From a virus: a DNA stretch of 41,806 nucleotides. Numbering within the stretch: the first letter of the stretch is position 1; every line of letters begins with the position of its first letter. The notes below the pieces were generated by a model. That model saw only the letters and a program-made list of their open reading frames with translations. It was not told the origin of the DNA and did no database searches. Position numbers and translations under genes: made by a program. The DNA is taken from the IMG/VR virus record IMGVR_UViG_3300032180_000018, positions 1 to 41,806 of that record; one strand, given 5' to 3'. Of the stretch, positions 6,140 through 13,525 are shown piece by piece.

Positions 6140-6568
6140 ATGAGCCGAGCCACGACCAACTGGTTTTGCATTTACAGCACGGTTGCCGGCGAATTCCGGG
6201 CCTTGGCGGACCTCGAGGCTCGCAATATCCCGGCCTACCTGCCGCTGGCCACGAAAATAAGACATATCCGCGGCCAGCGGCGCGAACGCCAAACGCCACT
6301 ACTGCCAAGGTATTTGTTCATTTGCCTTGAGGATTTCAACAGGTTGGGGGAAATCCGCGACCTCGCCACGGTGAGCGAGATATTACCGCACGACTTCGAG
6401 CCGCAGGCCATTTCGTCCACAGAAATTGTGAAATTGCAGGAACGCGAGGCATCGGGCGAATTCATATTCAAGCCCACGGCCACTGATCGGCGCCGGCGCC
6501 ACCAAATATTGCGCTCTTTCAAAGAGCTTGCAGTTGCCGTCGATCAGGGTATGATTCATGCCAACTGA
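6140..6568 (+). CDS. NusG/RfaH-like transcription antitermination protein
   Basis: A 142-aa protein with the NusG N-terminal (NGN) domain signature: NWFCIYSTVAGEFRALADLE, a short helix, then NIPAYLPLATK, a basic loop and LLPRYLFICLE. The W-F/Y...E..A...L...PRYLFI pattern is diagnostic. The C-terminal half is helical and basic (DRRRRHQILRSFKELA) and shows no clear KOW domain (KxGd.V.V..GPF), so it may bind RNA polymerase without the usual NusG partner-binding domain. Placed early in the rightward block, it probably promotes read-through of the long late transcript, in the manner of RfaH, but this is inference. Confidence 0.8.
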   Translation: MSRATTNWFCIYSTVAGEFRALADLEARNIPAYLPLATKIRHIRGQRRERQTPLLPRYLFICLEDFNRLGEIRDLATVSEILPHDFEPQAISSTEIVKLQEREASGEFIFKPTATDRRRRHQILRSFKELAVAVDQGMIHAN

Positions 6569-6821
6569 TTTGTGCAGCGCCCTGCTTCGCGCGGGCCGCA
6601 ATCAGCCGCGAGCTGGGTTAGTAGCTCGCTCAAGCGCATGTCCTTTCAAGGCTGCGCATGGCGGCTTGTCGCCTTTGATCGTGCCGCCTTGGATTGTTCA
6701 AGAAGCGATAACTCGCGGTTATATCCGCAAGTTGCCGGATGACACATTCATCAGCGATTTGTGGTCGCCGCCCCGCAAGGTCATAATTTCGGAAAGGATA
6801 CCCGATGCCCATTTCCGCTGA
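6558..6821 (+). CDS. Hypothetical protein (87 aa)
   Basis: The C-terminal 50 residues look protein-like (LIVPPWIVQEAITRGYI, RKLPDDTFISDLWSPP), while the N-terminal 35 are Ala/Arg-rich and less convincing. The ATG overlaps the previous gene by 11 bases. An internal TTG at about 6672 could be the true start, giving a ~50-aa protein. Ends overlapping the next gene by 17 bases. Confidence 0.45.
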   Translation: MPTDLCSALLRAGRNQPRAGLVARSSACPFKAAHGGLSPLIVPPWIVQEAITRGYIRKLPDDTFISDLWSPPRKVIISERIPDAHFR

Positions 6822-7269
6822 GCACGCGCTACGGCGCGGCATGATCTCCGGCAAAGCCTACAAGGGTCTCACCCGCATGAAAGGCTCGGCCTCGATGGGG
6901 CCGAAAGGCAAGATGGTCAATTTCAATCAGAATAATCGCGTTGACGAGCACGAGCCGAAGAGGGGCCAAGTCTCAGCGAGCGAAATCAACGCGCACGCGC
7001 AACAGAAAACGGCGCGCGTAGGTGGCCAGGTTCTCGGCAAGGGCGGTCCCCGGCATGGGGCGAGCGTGCTGCGCAGCGCCAAGGGCGGACAGCCCACAAG
7101 TGACGCGATCAACGAAAGCACCGGGAAGCGATGGCCTGGGGGCAGCGAGGTCCGCAAGGGCAACGCGCGGCAGAAGAACCGCGGCAATAGCGGCGGCTCA
7201 GACACGAACGGGCCAGCCGGTATCAAGGGCGAATATTACGGCAGCCGGGAAAACAACCGCTATGGCTGA
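6805..7269 (+). CDS. Basic Gly/Asn-rich protein (154 aa)
   Basis: MPISAEHALRRGMISGKAYK followed by a long stretch rich in Gly, Lys, Arg, Asn and Ser (GGQVLGKGGPRHG, GGSEVRKGNARQKNRGN) with almost no hydrophobic core, so it is probably disordered and highly basic. Such proteins can bind nucleic acid or be packaged in the head. A good ribosome site GGAAAGGA precedes the ATG at 6805. No family recognised. Confidence 0.65.
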   Translation: MPISAEHALRRGMISGKAYKGLTRMKGSASMGPKGKMVNFNQNNRVDEHEPKRGQVSASEINAHAQQKTARVGGQVLGKGGPRHGASVLRSAKGGQPTSDAINESTGKRWPGGSEVRKGNARQKNRGNSGGSDTNGPAGIKGEYYGSRENNRYG

Positions 7270-7471
7270 TCCTGCTCTTCTGAAAACCGGCCCGAATGAC
7301 GCTGACCGTGCAAAGGACTATTCTGACCGCCTCGCAAAGCTCCTGCCACCTGTTTTGGAAGTTATGAACGAAGCCAAGGGGCACAACATCGAGATCAACT
7401 TTCAGGTCGGACAAGACGCCATCGGCCGCATAACCGTTCTGAAAATGAGCATCACCAAAAACCTGACATGA
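7262..7471 (+). CDS. Hypothetical protein (69 aa)
   Basis: MADPALLKTGPNDADRAKDY, then DRLAKLLPPVLEVMNEAKG and a beta strand NIEINFQVGQDAIGR...VLKMSI. A helix followed by a small beta-hairpin. Its start at 7262 overlaps the preceding stop by 8 bases; the upstream extension in the same frame is antisense-like noise over the basic protein gene. Stop overlaps the next ATG as ATGA. Confidence 0.65.
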   Translation: MADPALLKTGPNDADRAKDYSDRLAKLLPPVLEVMNEAKGHNIEINFQVGQDAIGRITVLKMSITKNLT

Positions 7472-7983
7472 CCGCCGCTCATTCCCACTCCGCACCGCAT
7501 CCGATCGAAGCCAAGGAACGCAAAGAACTCGCTCGCATTCGCTCAGAACCGAAATTCAAGCAAGCTTACGCCAAATATCGCAAGGAAAACAGTGAGTTTC
7601 ACATTCCATATCTCGCCGGCTCCGACAAGCAAGGCACAACGGTTTATTTCGATCCACGCACACCGCAGGCAGCTCGCAAGACCATCGCCATTCACGAAAA
7701 AACTGAGGGCGTCCTGATCCGGCTTTACGGTTTTGACTATGCCAAGGCGCACAAATACGCGACACAGGCCGAACGTGAGGTGGTAGGCGATCGGTGGAGA
7801 ACTTATCAGGCCGCACTCGAAGAACCGATCAGGCAAGCCGAGAAAGCTCCGAAGCGCAATATGCCGCCCGATCTTCTGCAAGCATCTTACGCTGATCCTG
7901 ATAGGTTCACCGAACGCAAGGGAAGTTCGCGCGACGCTCGAGCGGAACGGAACGGAATGACATGTGATGGAAACCGAACTTGA
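7468..7983 (+). CDS. Conserved phage protein with HExxE-type motif
   Basis: A 171-aa protein. The core (about residues 45-112) has VYFDPRTPQAARKTIAIHEK followed by TEGVLIRLYGFDYAKAHKYA and TQAEREVV. The H-E-K-T-E sequence on a helix, with a second AH..A..AE motif, resembles small zincin-like proteins seen in alphaproteobacterial phages, but metalloprotease activity is not established because the HExxH third ligand is not present. ATGA overlap at the start. The C-terminal 30 residues are polar and may be a disordered tail. Confidence 0.65.
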   Translation: MTAAHSHSAPHPIEAKERKELARIRSEPKFKQAYAKYRKENSEFHIPYLAGSDKQGTTVYFDPRTPQAARKTIAIHEKTEGVLIRLYGFDYAKAHKYATQAEREVVGDRWRTYQAALEEPIRQAEKAPKRNMPPDLLQASYADPDRFTERKGSSRDARAERNGMTCDGNRT

Positions 7984-8155
7984 ATTGCTTGCGGAGTTGG
8001 AACTGGAACATCGAAAGATGTTCAATCCTTCCGGTAAGAATCAAACGGCAAATCAACGGAGAAACCGTAAGAGATATGCTATTAACGCTGCCAAGCATTC
8101 GCGACAAAAACCAAAATGGAAGCGGCAATTAGCTCAAAGTAAGCGGCACATTTGA
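7967..8155 (+). CDS. Small basic protein (62 aa)
   Basis: METELELLAELELEHRKMFN, an acidic N-terminal helix, then a basic segment (NQRRNRKRY, HSRQKPKWKRQ). The charge split suggests interaction with nucleic acid or an acidic partner. A GTG directly before the ATG could also start it. Ends one base into the next ATG (TGATG). Unknown function. Confidence 0.55.
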   Translation: METELELLAELELEHRKMFNPSGKNQTANQRRNRKRYAINAAKHSRQKPKWKRQLAQSKRHI

Positions 8156-8436
8156 TGCCTTGGACCGCCAAATCATTCGCCAGCAAGCACAATAAGAAGC
8201 TTTCCGGTCACGCCGCGGCTTCCGCTGCCAAGCAAGCTTCCGCAATGGTTCGTGAGGGTGTGGACGAAGGCATAGCAATCGCCACCGCAAACAAACGCGC
8301 CAACAAAATGAACCGCAAACCCGCAGCTTATTCGCGCTCGCGCTTCATGGGCAAGATCAGCTCCCGCTCAGCCGAGAAGCACAATCTCGTCACGGGCCAT
8401 TCAGCCTTGGACCGTGCAGAACGCGGGGAAACGTAG
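8155..8436 (+). CDS. Conserved phage/prophage small protein (93 aa)
   Basis: MPWTAKSFASKHNKKLSGHA, AASAAKQASAMVREGVDEGI and AIATANKRANK. This pattern (K-x-HN.kLs...A..A...AnaML..G..EG.AIA.ANK) is common across proteobacterial genomes and phages in small, uncharacterised proteins; I recognise the family but know no function. Starts at the TGATG junction. Confidence 0.75.
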   Translation: MPWTAKSFASKHNKKLSGHAAASAAKQASAMVREGVDEGIAIATANKRANKMNRKPAAYSRSRFMGKISSRSAEKHNLVTGHSALDRAERGET

Positions 8437-8448
8437 GAGGCAATTCTG

Positions 8449-8583
8449 ATGCCTACTCCTAGTGGTTTGATCGCAATCCTTTACATCTTCCTGATCGGCT
8501 TTTTCATGGGCGCCGGCTGGACGCTCTCGGAAGGACTCATCAGGCTTTTGAGTATTCTATTCGGGACAGGCGTTCGCCATTGA
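8449..8583 (+). CDS. 44-aa membrane protein
   Basis: MPTPSGLIAILYIFLIGFFM then GAGWTLSEGLIRLLSILFGT. One long transmembrane segment (about residues 6-25) and a second amphipathic helix. A perfect AGGAGG is 8 bases before the ATG. Its TGA overlaps the next start as TTGA. Two tiny membrane genes in tandem just before terminase could be holin-like, but a better holin candidate is at 34333. Confidence 0.65.
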   Translation: MPTPSGLIAILYIFLIGFFMGAGWTLSEGLIRLLSILFGTGVRH

Positions 8584-8675
8584 CCGATCGGCGCTGGTTT
8601 GCTCCCGAAAACATTCTCATCGCCGCGCTGATCGTCATTGGCGTGTGCTGGCTGATCTATATTGTTCCCGACTAG
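8580..8675 (+). CDS. 31-aa membrane peptide (TTG start)
   Basis: (M)TDRRWFAPENILIAALIVIG then VCWLIYIVPD. A single transmembrane helix with a positively charged N-terminus. The TTG start overlaps the stop of the preceding membrane gene by four bases, giving translational coupling. Function unknown; could work with its neighbour. Confidence 0.5.
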   Translation: MTDRRWFAPENILIAALIVIGVCWLIYIVPD

Positions 8676-8702
8676 AAGCAATCTGACAGCAGTGGAAAAG
8701 CA

Positions 8703-9014
8703 ATGCCTTGGCAGAAAGGGCAATCCGGCAATCCCGGCGGTCGAAAGCAAAAGTCGGCTGAGGACAAGGCGTTAGAGGAACTTGCACGCGGCCATTCACC
8801 AGAGGCGCTTGCAACGCTGGTTCGAATTCACAAAGACCCGAAAGCGCCGCCGGCAGCGCGAGTTAATGCAGCCATTGCAATCATGGATCGTGGCCACGGC
8901 AAGCCCACGCAGCCCATCGAATCCGACATGAACGTAACAAATTATGGAATTGCAGAACGCGAGCCCACAGCCGACCAGTGGGCCAACGAATACACCGCCG
9001 AAACGACGCATTAA
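8703..9014 (+). CDS. Terminase small subunit (DUF5681-like)
   Basis: A 103-aa protein opening with MPWQKGQSGNPGGRKQ, the KGqSGNPgGR signature of DUF5681 small terminases, followed by a helical region with DKALEELARGHSPEALATL and AARVNAAIAIMDRGHGKP. The small subunit recognises the packaging site and feeds DNA to the large subunit, encoded immediately downstream with a 71-base overlap. The protein is a little shorter than many small subunits. Confidence 0.8.
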   Translation: MPWQKGQSGNPGGRKQKSAEDKALEELARGHSPEALATLVRIHKDPKAPPAARVNAAIAIMDRGHGKPTQPIESDMNVTNYGIAEREPTADQWANEYTAETTH

Positions 9015-10458
9015 GCTCGTCTGGTATCCGCAGCGCGGGCCGCAGGAAGCGTTCGTTCACTGTCCCCTGACGGAAGTGTTCTTCGGTGGAGCTCGAGGCG
9101 GCGGCAAAACGGACGGTGTTCTCGGCAAATGGGCCATCAAGGAAAAGCGTTATGGCCAGCACTTCAATGCAGTCATGTTCCGAAGAACAACTGTTAGTGC
9201 CGAGGATGCAATCGAGAGAGCTAGAGAAATTTATGCTCCGCTTGGCGGCAAGTTCAATGAATCAAAACTCAAATGGCGCATGCCGAACGGCGGTCGGGTT
9301 TCTTTCGCCTATCTCGATTCGATTGCCGACGCCAACGAATATCAGGGACGAAATGTTACTGACGCTTGGGTTGAAGAGGCTGGCCAATACGAGACTCCTG
9401 CGCCTATTGATCGATTGTTTGGCGTGCTTCGTAGTTCTGCTGGCGTGCCTGTGCAGCTCGTTCTTACTGCTAATCCTGGCGGTGCTGGCCAGCACTGGCT
9501 ACGCGATCGTTTTCAGCTTCACCCATTTCCGCGCAGCCCTCGAATTCTTAGCCGATCGCTACCTACGGGGGAAACGCATCGAGTTGCCGTGATTCCGTCA
9601 CGGATTACGGACAACCGAATACTGATCGACCACGATCCCGGCTACATCGGTCGGTTGCATATGGTCGGCTCGCCGCAGCTTGTTAAGGCATGGCTTGAGG
9701 GCGATTGGACGGCGATCGAAGGAGCGTTCTTTGACTGCTGGTCTGAAAAGAACATCATCGCGCCGTTTGCCATTCCGCCCGATTGGTTGCGTTTTCGTTC
9801 TGGGGATTGGGGAAGTTATAGCCCATTTTCATTCCAATGGTGGGCTGTTGTCCAAGATGATTTCCGACTGGCAAACGATCCACGCATGCTTCCTCGCGGC
9901 GCTTTGGTCTGTTACCGGGAGTGGTACGGCGTCGGCGGCGGCAAAGGAAAGCTTACAGCAGAGCAGGTAGCCGATGGCATCATCTCACGTGAAACCTCGG
10001 ACGGTAAGATTGCCTACGGAGTTCTCGACCCGTCTGCCTTTAACGAGGATGGAGGTCCAAGCATTGCTGAGCGCATTAACCTGGTACTTGTACAGTCCAA
10101 GAGAACAGCCTTTCGCCCTGCCGATAACGCGCGTGTTGCAACGACTACAGGCCGGGATCGCCGCGGAGCAATGGGCGGATGGGACCAGATGCGAGCCCGC
10201 ATCATCGGAGACGTTGGTGGGCCGCTGATTTACTGTTTTGATACGTGCCGGGACAGCATTCGTACCATTCCGGTGTTGCAGCACGATCCCGACAGAGCCG
10301 AAGACCTCGATACGACCTCGGAAGATCATGCGGCCGATTCTTGGCGGTATGCTTGCATGTCGCGGCCCTGGTTGAAGGTCACGCCCAAACCAGACGAGCC
10401 ACGCGACGGCTGGCGCACGCCGGAAGACGACATGCCGGAAGGGTTTAAGACACTTTAG
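8944..10458 (+). CDS. terL: Terminase large subunit
   Basis: A 504-aa ATPase/nuclease. Walker A is GGARGGGKT at residues 48-56, with an upstream Q motif region (PQRGPQEAF, 29-37). Walker B is VTDAWVEEAG at 138-147, and the coupling motif LVLTANPGG lies near 178. The C-terminal RNase H-like nuclease shows RSGDWG near 293, YGVLDPSAF near 364 and SEDHAADSWRY near 472, which supply the metal-binding acids. It packages DNA into the prohead through the portal. The start overlaps the small subunit by 71 bases; an unusual but in-frame, TATGG-type start without an obvious ribosome site suggests coupling. Confidence 0.93.
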   Translation: MELQNASPQPTSGPTNTPPKRRIKLVWYPQRGPQEAFVHCPLTEVFFGGARGGGKTDGVLGKWAIKEKRYGQHFNAVMFRRTTVSAEDAIERAREIYAPLGGKFNESKLKWRMPNGGRVSFAYLDSIADANEYQGRNVTDAWVEEAGQYETPAPIDRLFGVLRSSAGVPVQLVLTANPGGAGQHWLRDRFQLHPFPRSPRILSRSLPTGETHRVAVIPSRITDNRILIDHDPGYIGRLHMVGSPQLVKAWLEGDWTAIEGAFFDCWSEKNIIAPFAIPPDWLRFRSGDWGSYSPFSFQWWAVVQDDFRLANDPRMLPRGALVCYREWYGVGGGKGKLTAEQVADGIISRETSDGKIAYGVLDPSAFNEDGGPSIAERINLVLVQSKRTAFRPADNARVATTTGRDRRGAMGGWDQMRARIIGDVGGPLIYCFDTCRDSIRTIPVLQHDPDRAEDLDTTSEDHAADSWRYACMSRPWLKVTPKPDEPRDGWRTPEDDMPEGFKTL

Positions 10459-10463
10459 GAAAC

Positions 10464-10531
10464 CCTGACCGGGCTGAGCCTTGCGGCCCCCGTCGTGGGC
10501 TTATGTACGACGGACCAGCCTCCCGGTCAGG
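10464..10531 (+). terminator. Nested stem-loop after terminase (terminator or RNA element)
   Basis: CCTGACCGGG (10464-10473) pairs perfectly with CCCGGTCAGG (10522-10531). Inside, CCGTCGT (10490-10496) pairs with ACGACGG (10507-10513) around a 10-base loop. No T-run follows, so it is not a classical intrinsic terminator. It sits in the 93-base gap between terminase and the next gene and could attenuate, process or protect the transcript. Confidence 0.5.
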
Positions 10532-10551
10532 ATGGAGAATAATTTATCACT

Positions 10552-10788
10552 ATGACCAGCAAATTGCAATTCATTGCCGAACGTATCGCCAAAACCAAGG
10601 CCAAGCTCGATGCGGAAGCCGACAAGCTCTCGGATCGATTGGACGCCATCGACAAGGAAGCGCCGGCCATTTTCGAGCGCAGCAATGATTTTCTCGACGA
10701 ACAAAAGAAAGACGTTGCCGTTATCGAGGCCACGCTTAGGCAACTATCCAACCTCCCTTTCGATGGAAACAGTCAACAGGAGAAATGA
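10552..10788 (+). CDS. Coiled-coil protein (78 aa)
   Basis: MTSKLQFIAERIAKTKAKLD, DKLSDRLDAIDKEAPAIFER, DFLDEQKKDVAVIEATLRQL. Heptad spacing and charge pattern predict a continuous coiled coil. It lies between terminase and portal with the two following small genes. Structural or assembly role possible; not recognised. Confidence 0.65.
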   Translation: MTSKLQFIAERIAKTKAKLDAEADKLSDRLDAIDKEAPAIFERSNDFLDEQKKDVAVIEATLRQLSNLPFDGNSQQEK

Positions 10789-10790
10789 CC

Positions 10791-11081
10791 ATGGCGGACG
10801 TGGAGAAGCTTTATACGAAAGAGGTTTACGAGCAGGCCAAGCGCGTCGGCAATACGTTTGACGACTACGAGACCTGGAAGCGCAAGGAAGCTGAAGTCCA
10901 ATCCAAGCGCAAGCCGCCGGAGCCGGAGAAAGAGCTGAGCAAGCAAGAGCGGTGCGAATTGGCGATTGCGGCTTACGAGTTCGGCCTTGAGCACAACGTT
11001 CCGCGCAATCATATCGAACTCAAGGAACTCAAGGAACTGCTCGGCGTGAAGGACAAGGAAGCCGACAAGCCGGTTTCATGA
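10791..11081 (+). CDS. Hypothetical helical protein (96 aa)
   Basis: MADVEKLYTKEVYEQAKRVG, then DYETWKRKEAEVQSKRKPPE and SKQERCELAIAAYEFGLEHN. Charged and helical. AGGAG lies 8 bases before the ATG at 10791; the ATG at 10785 (ATGA overlap) is only 2 bases from it, so 10791 is preferred. Ends in an ATGA overlap with a tiny membrane gene. Confidence 0.65.
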   Translation: MADVEKLYTKEVYEQAKRVGNTFDDYETWKRKEAEVQSKRKPPEPEKELSKQERCELAIAAYEFGLEHNVPRNHIELKELKELLGVKDKEADKPVS

Positions 11082-11185
11082 TCTTCGATCCTATCTCGTT
11101 CCTCTTGGGAATGTTCTTTGCTGCCGCCTGCATCGCGGGAGGAATGTTCCTCAAGGAATATATCAGACTTGCGAAATGCGAATGA
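11078..11185 (+). CDS. 35-aa membrane peptide
   Basis: MIFDPISFLLGMFFAAACIA followed by GGMFLKEYIRLAKCE. One transmembrane helix (about residues 5-24) and a short basic tail. ATGA overlap with the preceding gene supports translation. One of several unannotatably small membrane genes in this genome. Confidence 0.55.
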   Translation: MIFDPISFLLGMFFAAACIAGGMFLKEYIRLAKCE

Positions 11186-11210
11186 CGATGAAGAGTATTT
11201 GTGGAGTAAA

Positions 11211-11327
11211 ATGTTTGATCTCCCCGTCGATGCGACGGACGAAGAAATCTGGATCGGAGCGAGCACGGTGCTGGGGCTGTTCTTCATTGGCGGACTGCTG
11301 ATTTATGCCTTCCATGCTGCAACCTGA
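11211..11327 (+). CDS. 38-aa membrane peptide
   Basis: MFDLPVDATDEEIWIGASTV then LGLFFIGGLLIYAFHAAT. An acidic N-terminus and one transmembrane helix. GTGGAG is 5 bases before the ATG. It overlaps the portal gene start by 23 bases. Unknown role. Confidence 0.55.
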   Translation: MFDLPVDATDEEIWIGASTVLGLFFIGGLLIYAFHAAT

Positions 11328-13347
11328 TCTGCGCCGCCCCGGCGCGCTTGAGCGTTACATTTCCGGCGACAGCACGGTTGGGCGCCAAGTCACGAATGCG
11401 CCCAGTGAGGGCGATTGGGGGCGCGATGAAAGTGGTTTTCTTCCCGTCAGCCGGCTCAAGCAGCAATATATTGACTACATCAAGGCGAAAATCCTTGAGA
11501 TCGAGGAGCACCGCGTTGGCCGACACTACTACCACGGGGCGCACTGGACGGCGGAAGAAATCCGCATGCTCAAAAAGCGCCGCCAACCTGTCGTTACCTA
11601 CAATCGAATAAATCGAAAGATCGATGGAATTGTTGGTCTTGTTGAGAAGTTGCGAGCTGATCCCAAAGCATTCCCGCGCAATCCAAGAAATGCTGCTGGC
11701 GCTGATGTCGCTACGCAGGCAATACGATTTGTGCTCGATAGCATCGACTGGAAAACACTAGAGCACAACAGCACGGAGCGGTGCGCGATCGAAGGTATCG
11801 GCGGTATCGAGTTCAAGCTGACGGAAGGCGATCACGGTGACCCTGATATTGCTGCTGACTACTTTTTCGGGGAAGATTGGTTTTACGATCCTCGTTCTCG
11901 CCGTCCCGATTTTAGTGACGCCCGTTATCATGGCATTGCTAAGTGGCTCGACATCGAAGCCGCGATAGAGTTGTTCCCCGACCAGGAGCAGGACATTCGC
12001 GACAGCATGGATTCGGGCTTCGACCTGACCACGCACTCGGATCAAGAATACAAATGGGTTTACACCAATGAGCGCCGCATCCGAATGGTCGAACACTGGT
12101 ATCGGCAGAAGAACAACTGGTATTGGTGCTTCTACGTGGCCAATCTCGTTCTTGCTCAAGGTGTGTCGCCGTTCCGTGATGAGCACGGTCGCAGTGTGTC
12201 TCGTTTTATTGCTTGGTCGGCCGCTGTGGATCATGATGGCGACCGTTATGGATTTGTGCGCAATCTCAAAGGCCCGCAAGACGAAATAAACCAGCGCCGA
12301 TCCAAGGGCCTCGCCATTGCCAATCAGCGCCGCATCATCATGGAAAAGGGCGCGGTTGACGATGTGGAAACCATGCGGCGGGAATGGGCGCGACCGGACG
12401 GTGTGGTGGAGATCAACCCGAACTATTCCGACAAGATCAAGCCGGACGACCTGTCCGCCATAGACCTGAAAAATCAGTTGGACTTTTTGAACGAGGCCAA
12501 GAATGAGATTGACAGCTTTGCAAATGTCAATCCTGCGCTTTTGGCCGCAGGAGACCCCACTGAGCATTCAGGAGTTGCGATCGATCTTATGCAGCGCGCT
12601 GGATTGGCGGAATTGTCCAAGTTTTTACTTTACCATCGATCCTGGAAGCACCGCTGCTACCGATTTATCTGGAACACGGTGCAGCAGTTCTGGACCTCGG
12701 AGCGATGGCTGCGCGTGACCGATGACCAGCAAGTGCAGCAGTTCATTCAATTAAACGGCGTGGGCATCGGGCCGGACGGGCGGCCTACGATTGTGAACGA
12801 CTTGGGCGCGCTCGATGTGGATATCATTATGGACGAGGGGCCGGATGCGGTTTCGATCATGCAGGACGCCTACCAGCTCTTGAAGGACGATCCGACCATC
12901 CCGCCCATTGTCAAGATCGAGCTGATGCCGGCGCCGCAAAGCACAAAGCAGCGCATCATGAGCGTATTGCAACAGGCCAGCCAGCAGCAGAAACCGGACC
13001 CGAAAGTGCAGGCCGAACAGGTCAAGTTGCAGGCCGAGCAGTTAAAGGCTCAGGCGGAAGTGCAGACGGCCAATCAGAAGGCCGATGCCGAGAAATTCAA
13101 CGCCCGGCAGGATGCGGTTGCGAACCAGCAAAAAATGCTGATCGAGGTCATGCAGGCCAACAACCGCCGACAAGAGCTGCAAATGGAAATGGACTTCAAG
13201 CGGCAAGAGCATGCAATGAGATTGCAGGAAATGGAAATGCAGGCGCGCGACCGGGTGCATGAATTTGCGGTGAAGAAAGCCGAGCGCACCGCAGCCGCGG
13301 CGGCCAAGGCAAAGGAGCGCAAGAATGGCAAAGCCAAAGCAGCCTGA
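11305..13347 (+). CDS. P22-type portal protein
   Basis: A 680-aa protein. Motifs match the P22 gp1-like portal family: YHGAHWTAEEIRMLKKRRQP then VVTYNRINRKIDGIVGLVEK near residues 75-115, ERCAIEGIGGIEFKL, VAREHW-like 'MVEHWYRQK', and 'EINQRRSKGLAIANQRRIIM' near 328. The last ~130 residues form a long Gln/Ala-rich coiled coil (QAEQVKLQAEQLKAQAEVQT... to the Lys/Ala-rich end), comparable to the barrel helix that extends into the head in P22. The portal is the dodecameric DNA gate at the head vertex. P22 gp1 is 725 aa, so the size fits. A second start at 11314 is possible. Confidence 0.9.
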   Translation: MPSMLQPDLRRPGALERYISGDSTVGRQVTNAPSEGDWGRDESGFLPVSRLKQQYIDYIKAKILEIEEHRVGRHYYHGAHWTAEEIRMLKKRRQPVVTYNRINRKIDGIVGLVEKLRADPKAFPRNPRNAAGADVATQAIRFVLDSIDWKTLEHNSTERCAIEGIGGIEFKLTEGDHGDPDIAADYFFGEDWFYDPRSRRPDFSDARYHGIAKWLDIEAAIELFPDQEQDIRDSMDSGFDLTTHSDQEYKWVYTNERRIRMVEHWYRQKNNWYWCFYVANLVLAQGVSPFRDEHGRSVSRFIAWSAAVDHDGDRYGFVRNLKGPQDEINQRRSKGLAIANQRRIIMEKGAVDDVETMRREWARPDGVVEINPNYSDKIKPDDLSAIDLKNQLDFLNEAKNEIDSFANVNPALLAAGDPTEHSGVAIDLMQRAGLAELSKFLLYHRSWKHRCYRFIWNTVQQFWTSERWLRVTDDQQVQQFIQLNGVGIGPDGRPTIVNDLGALDVDIIMDEGPDAVSIMQDAYQLLKDDPTIPPIVKIELMPAPQSTKQRIMSVLQQASQQQKPDPKVQAEQVKLQAEQLKAQAEVQTANQKADAEKFNARQDAVANQQKMLIEVMQANNRRQELQMEMDFKRQEHAMRLQEMEMQARDRVHEFAVKKAERTAAAAAKAKERKNGKAKAA

Positions 13348-13525
13348 GTTCGAGCCGGGAACGGTTTTCGATTCCCCTACGCTTGCCACTGATCTCAAAG
13401 GCGTCTTATGGTGGATCGATCCCGAATGGAAAGAGATCAAGCGCGCGTATCCGGGCGAGCCGTTGGAGCACGACGAGGAGGGCGAGAATACGCCATCGGA
13501 GTTCTCGGATTATGTGCGGCAATAG
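13325..13525 (+). CDS. Hypothetical acidic protein (66 aa)
   Basis: MAKPKQPEFEPGTVFDSPTL, DLKGVLWWIDPEWKEIKRAY and an acidic tail (EHDEEGENTPSEFSDY). It overlaps the portal end by 23 bases and the start of the O-antigen-polymerase-like gene by 118. Looks like a small soluble head protein or an assembly factor; no family known. Confidence 0.6.
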   Translation: MAKPKQPEFEPGTVFDSPTLATDLKGVLWWIDPEWKEIKRAYPGEPLEHDEEGENTPSEFSDYVRQ

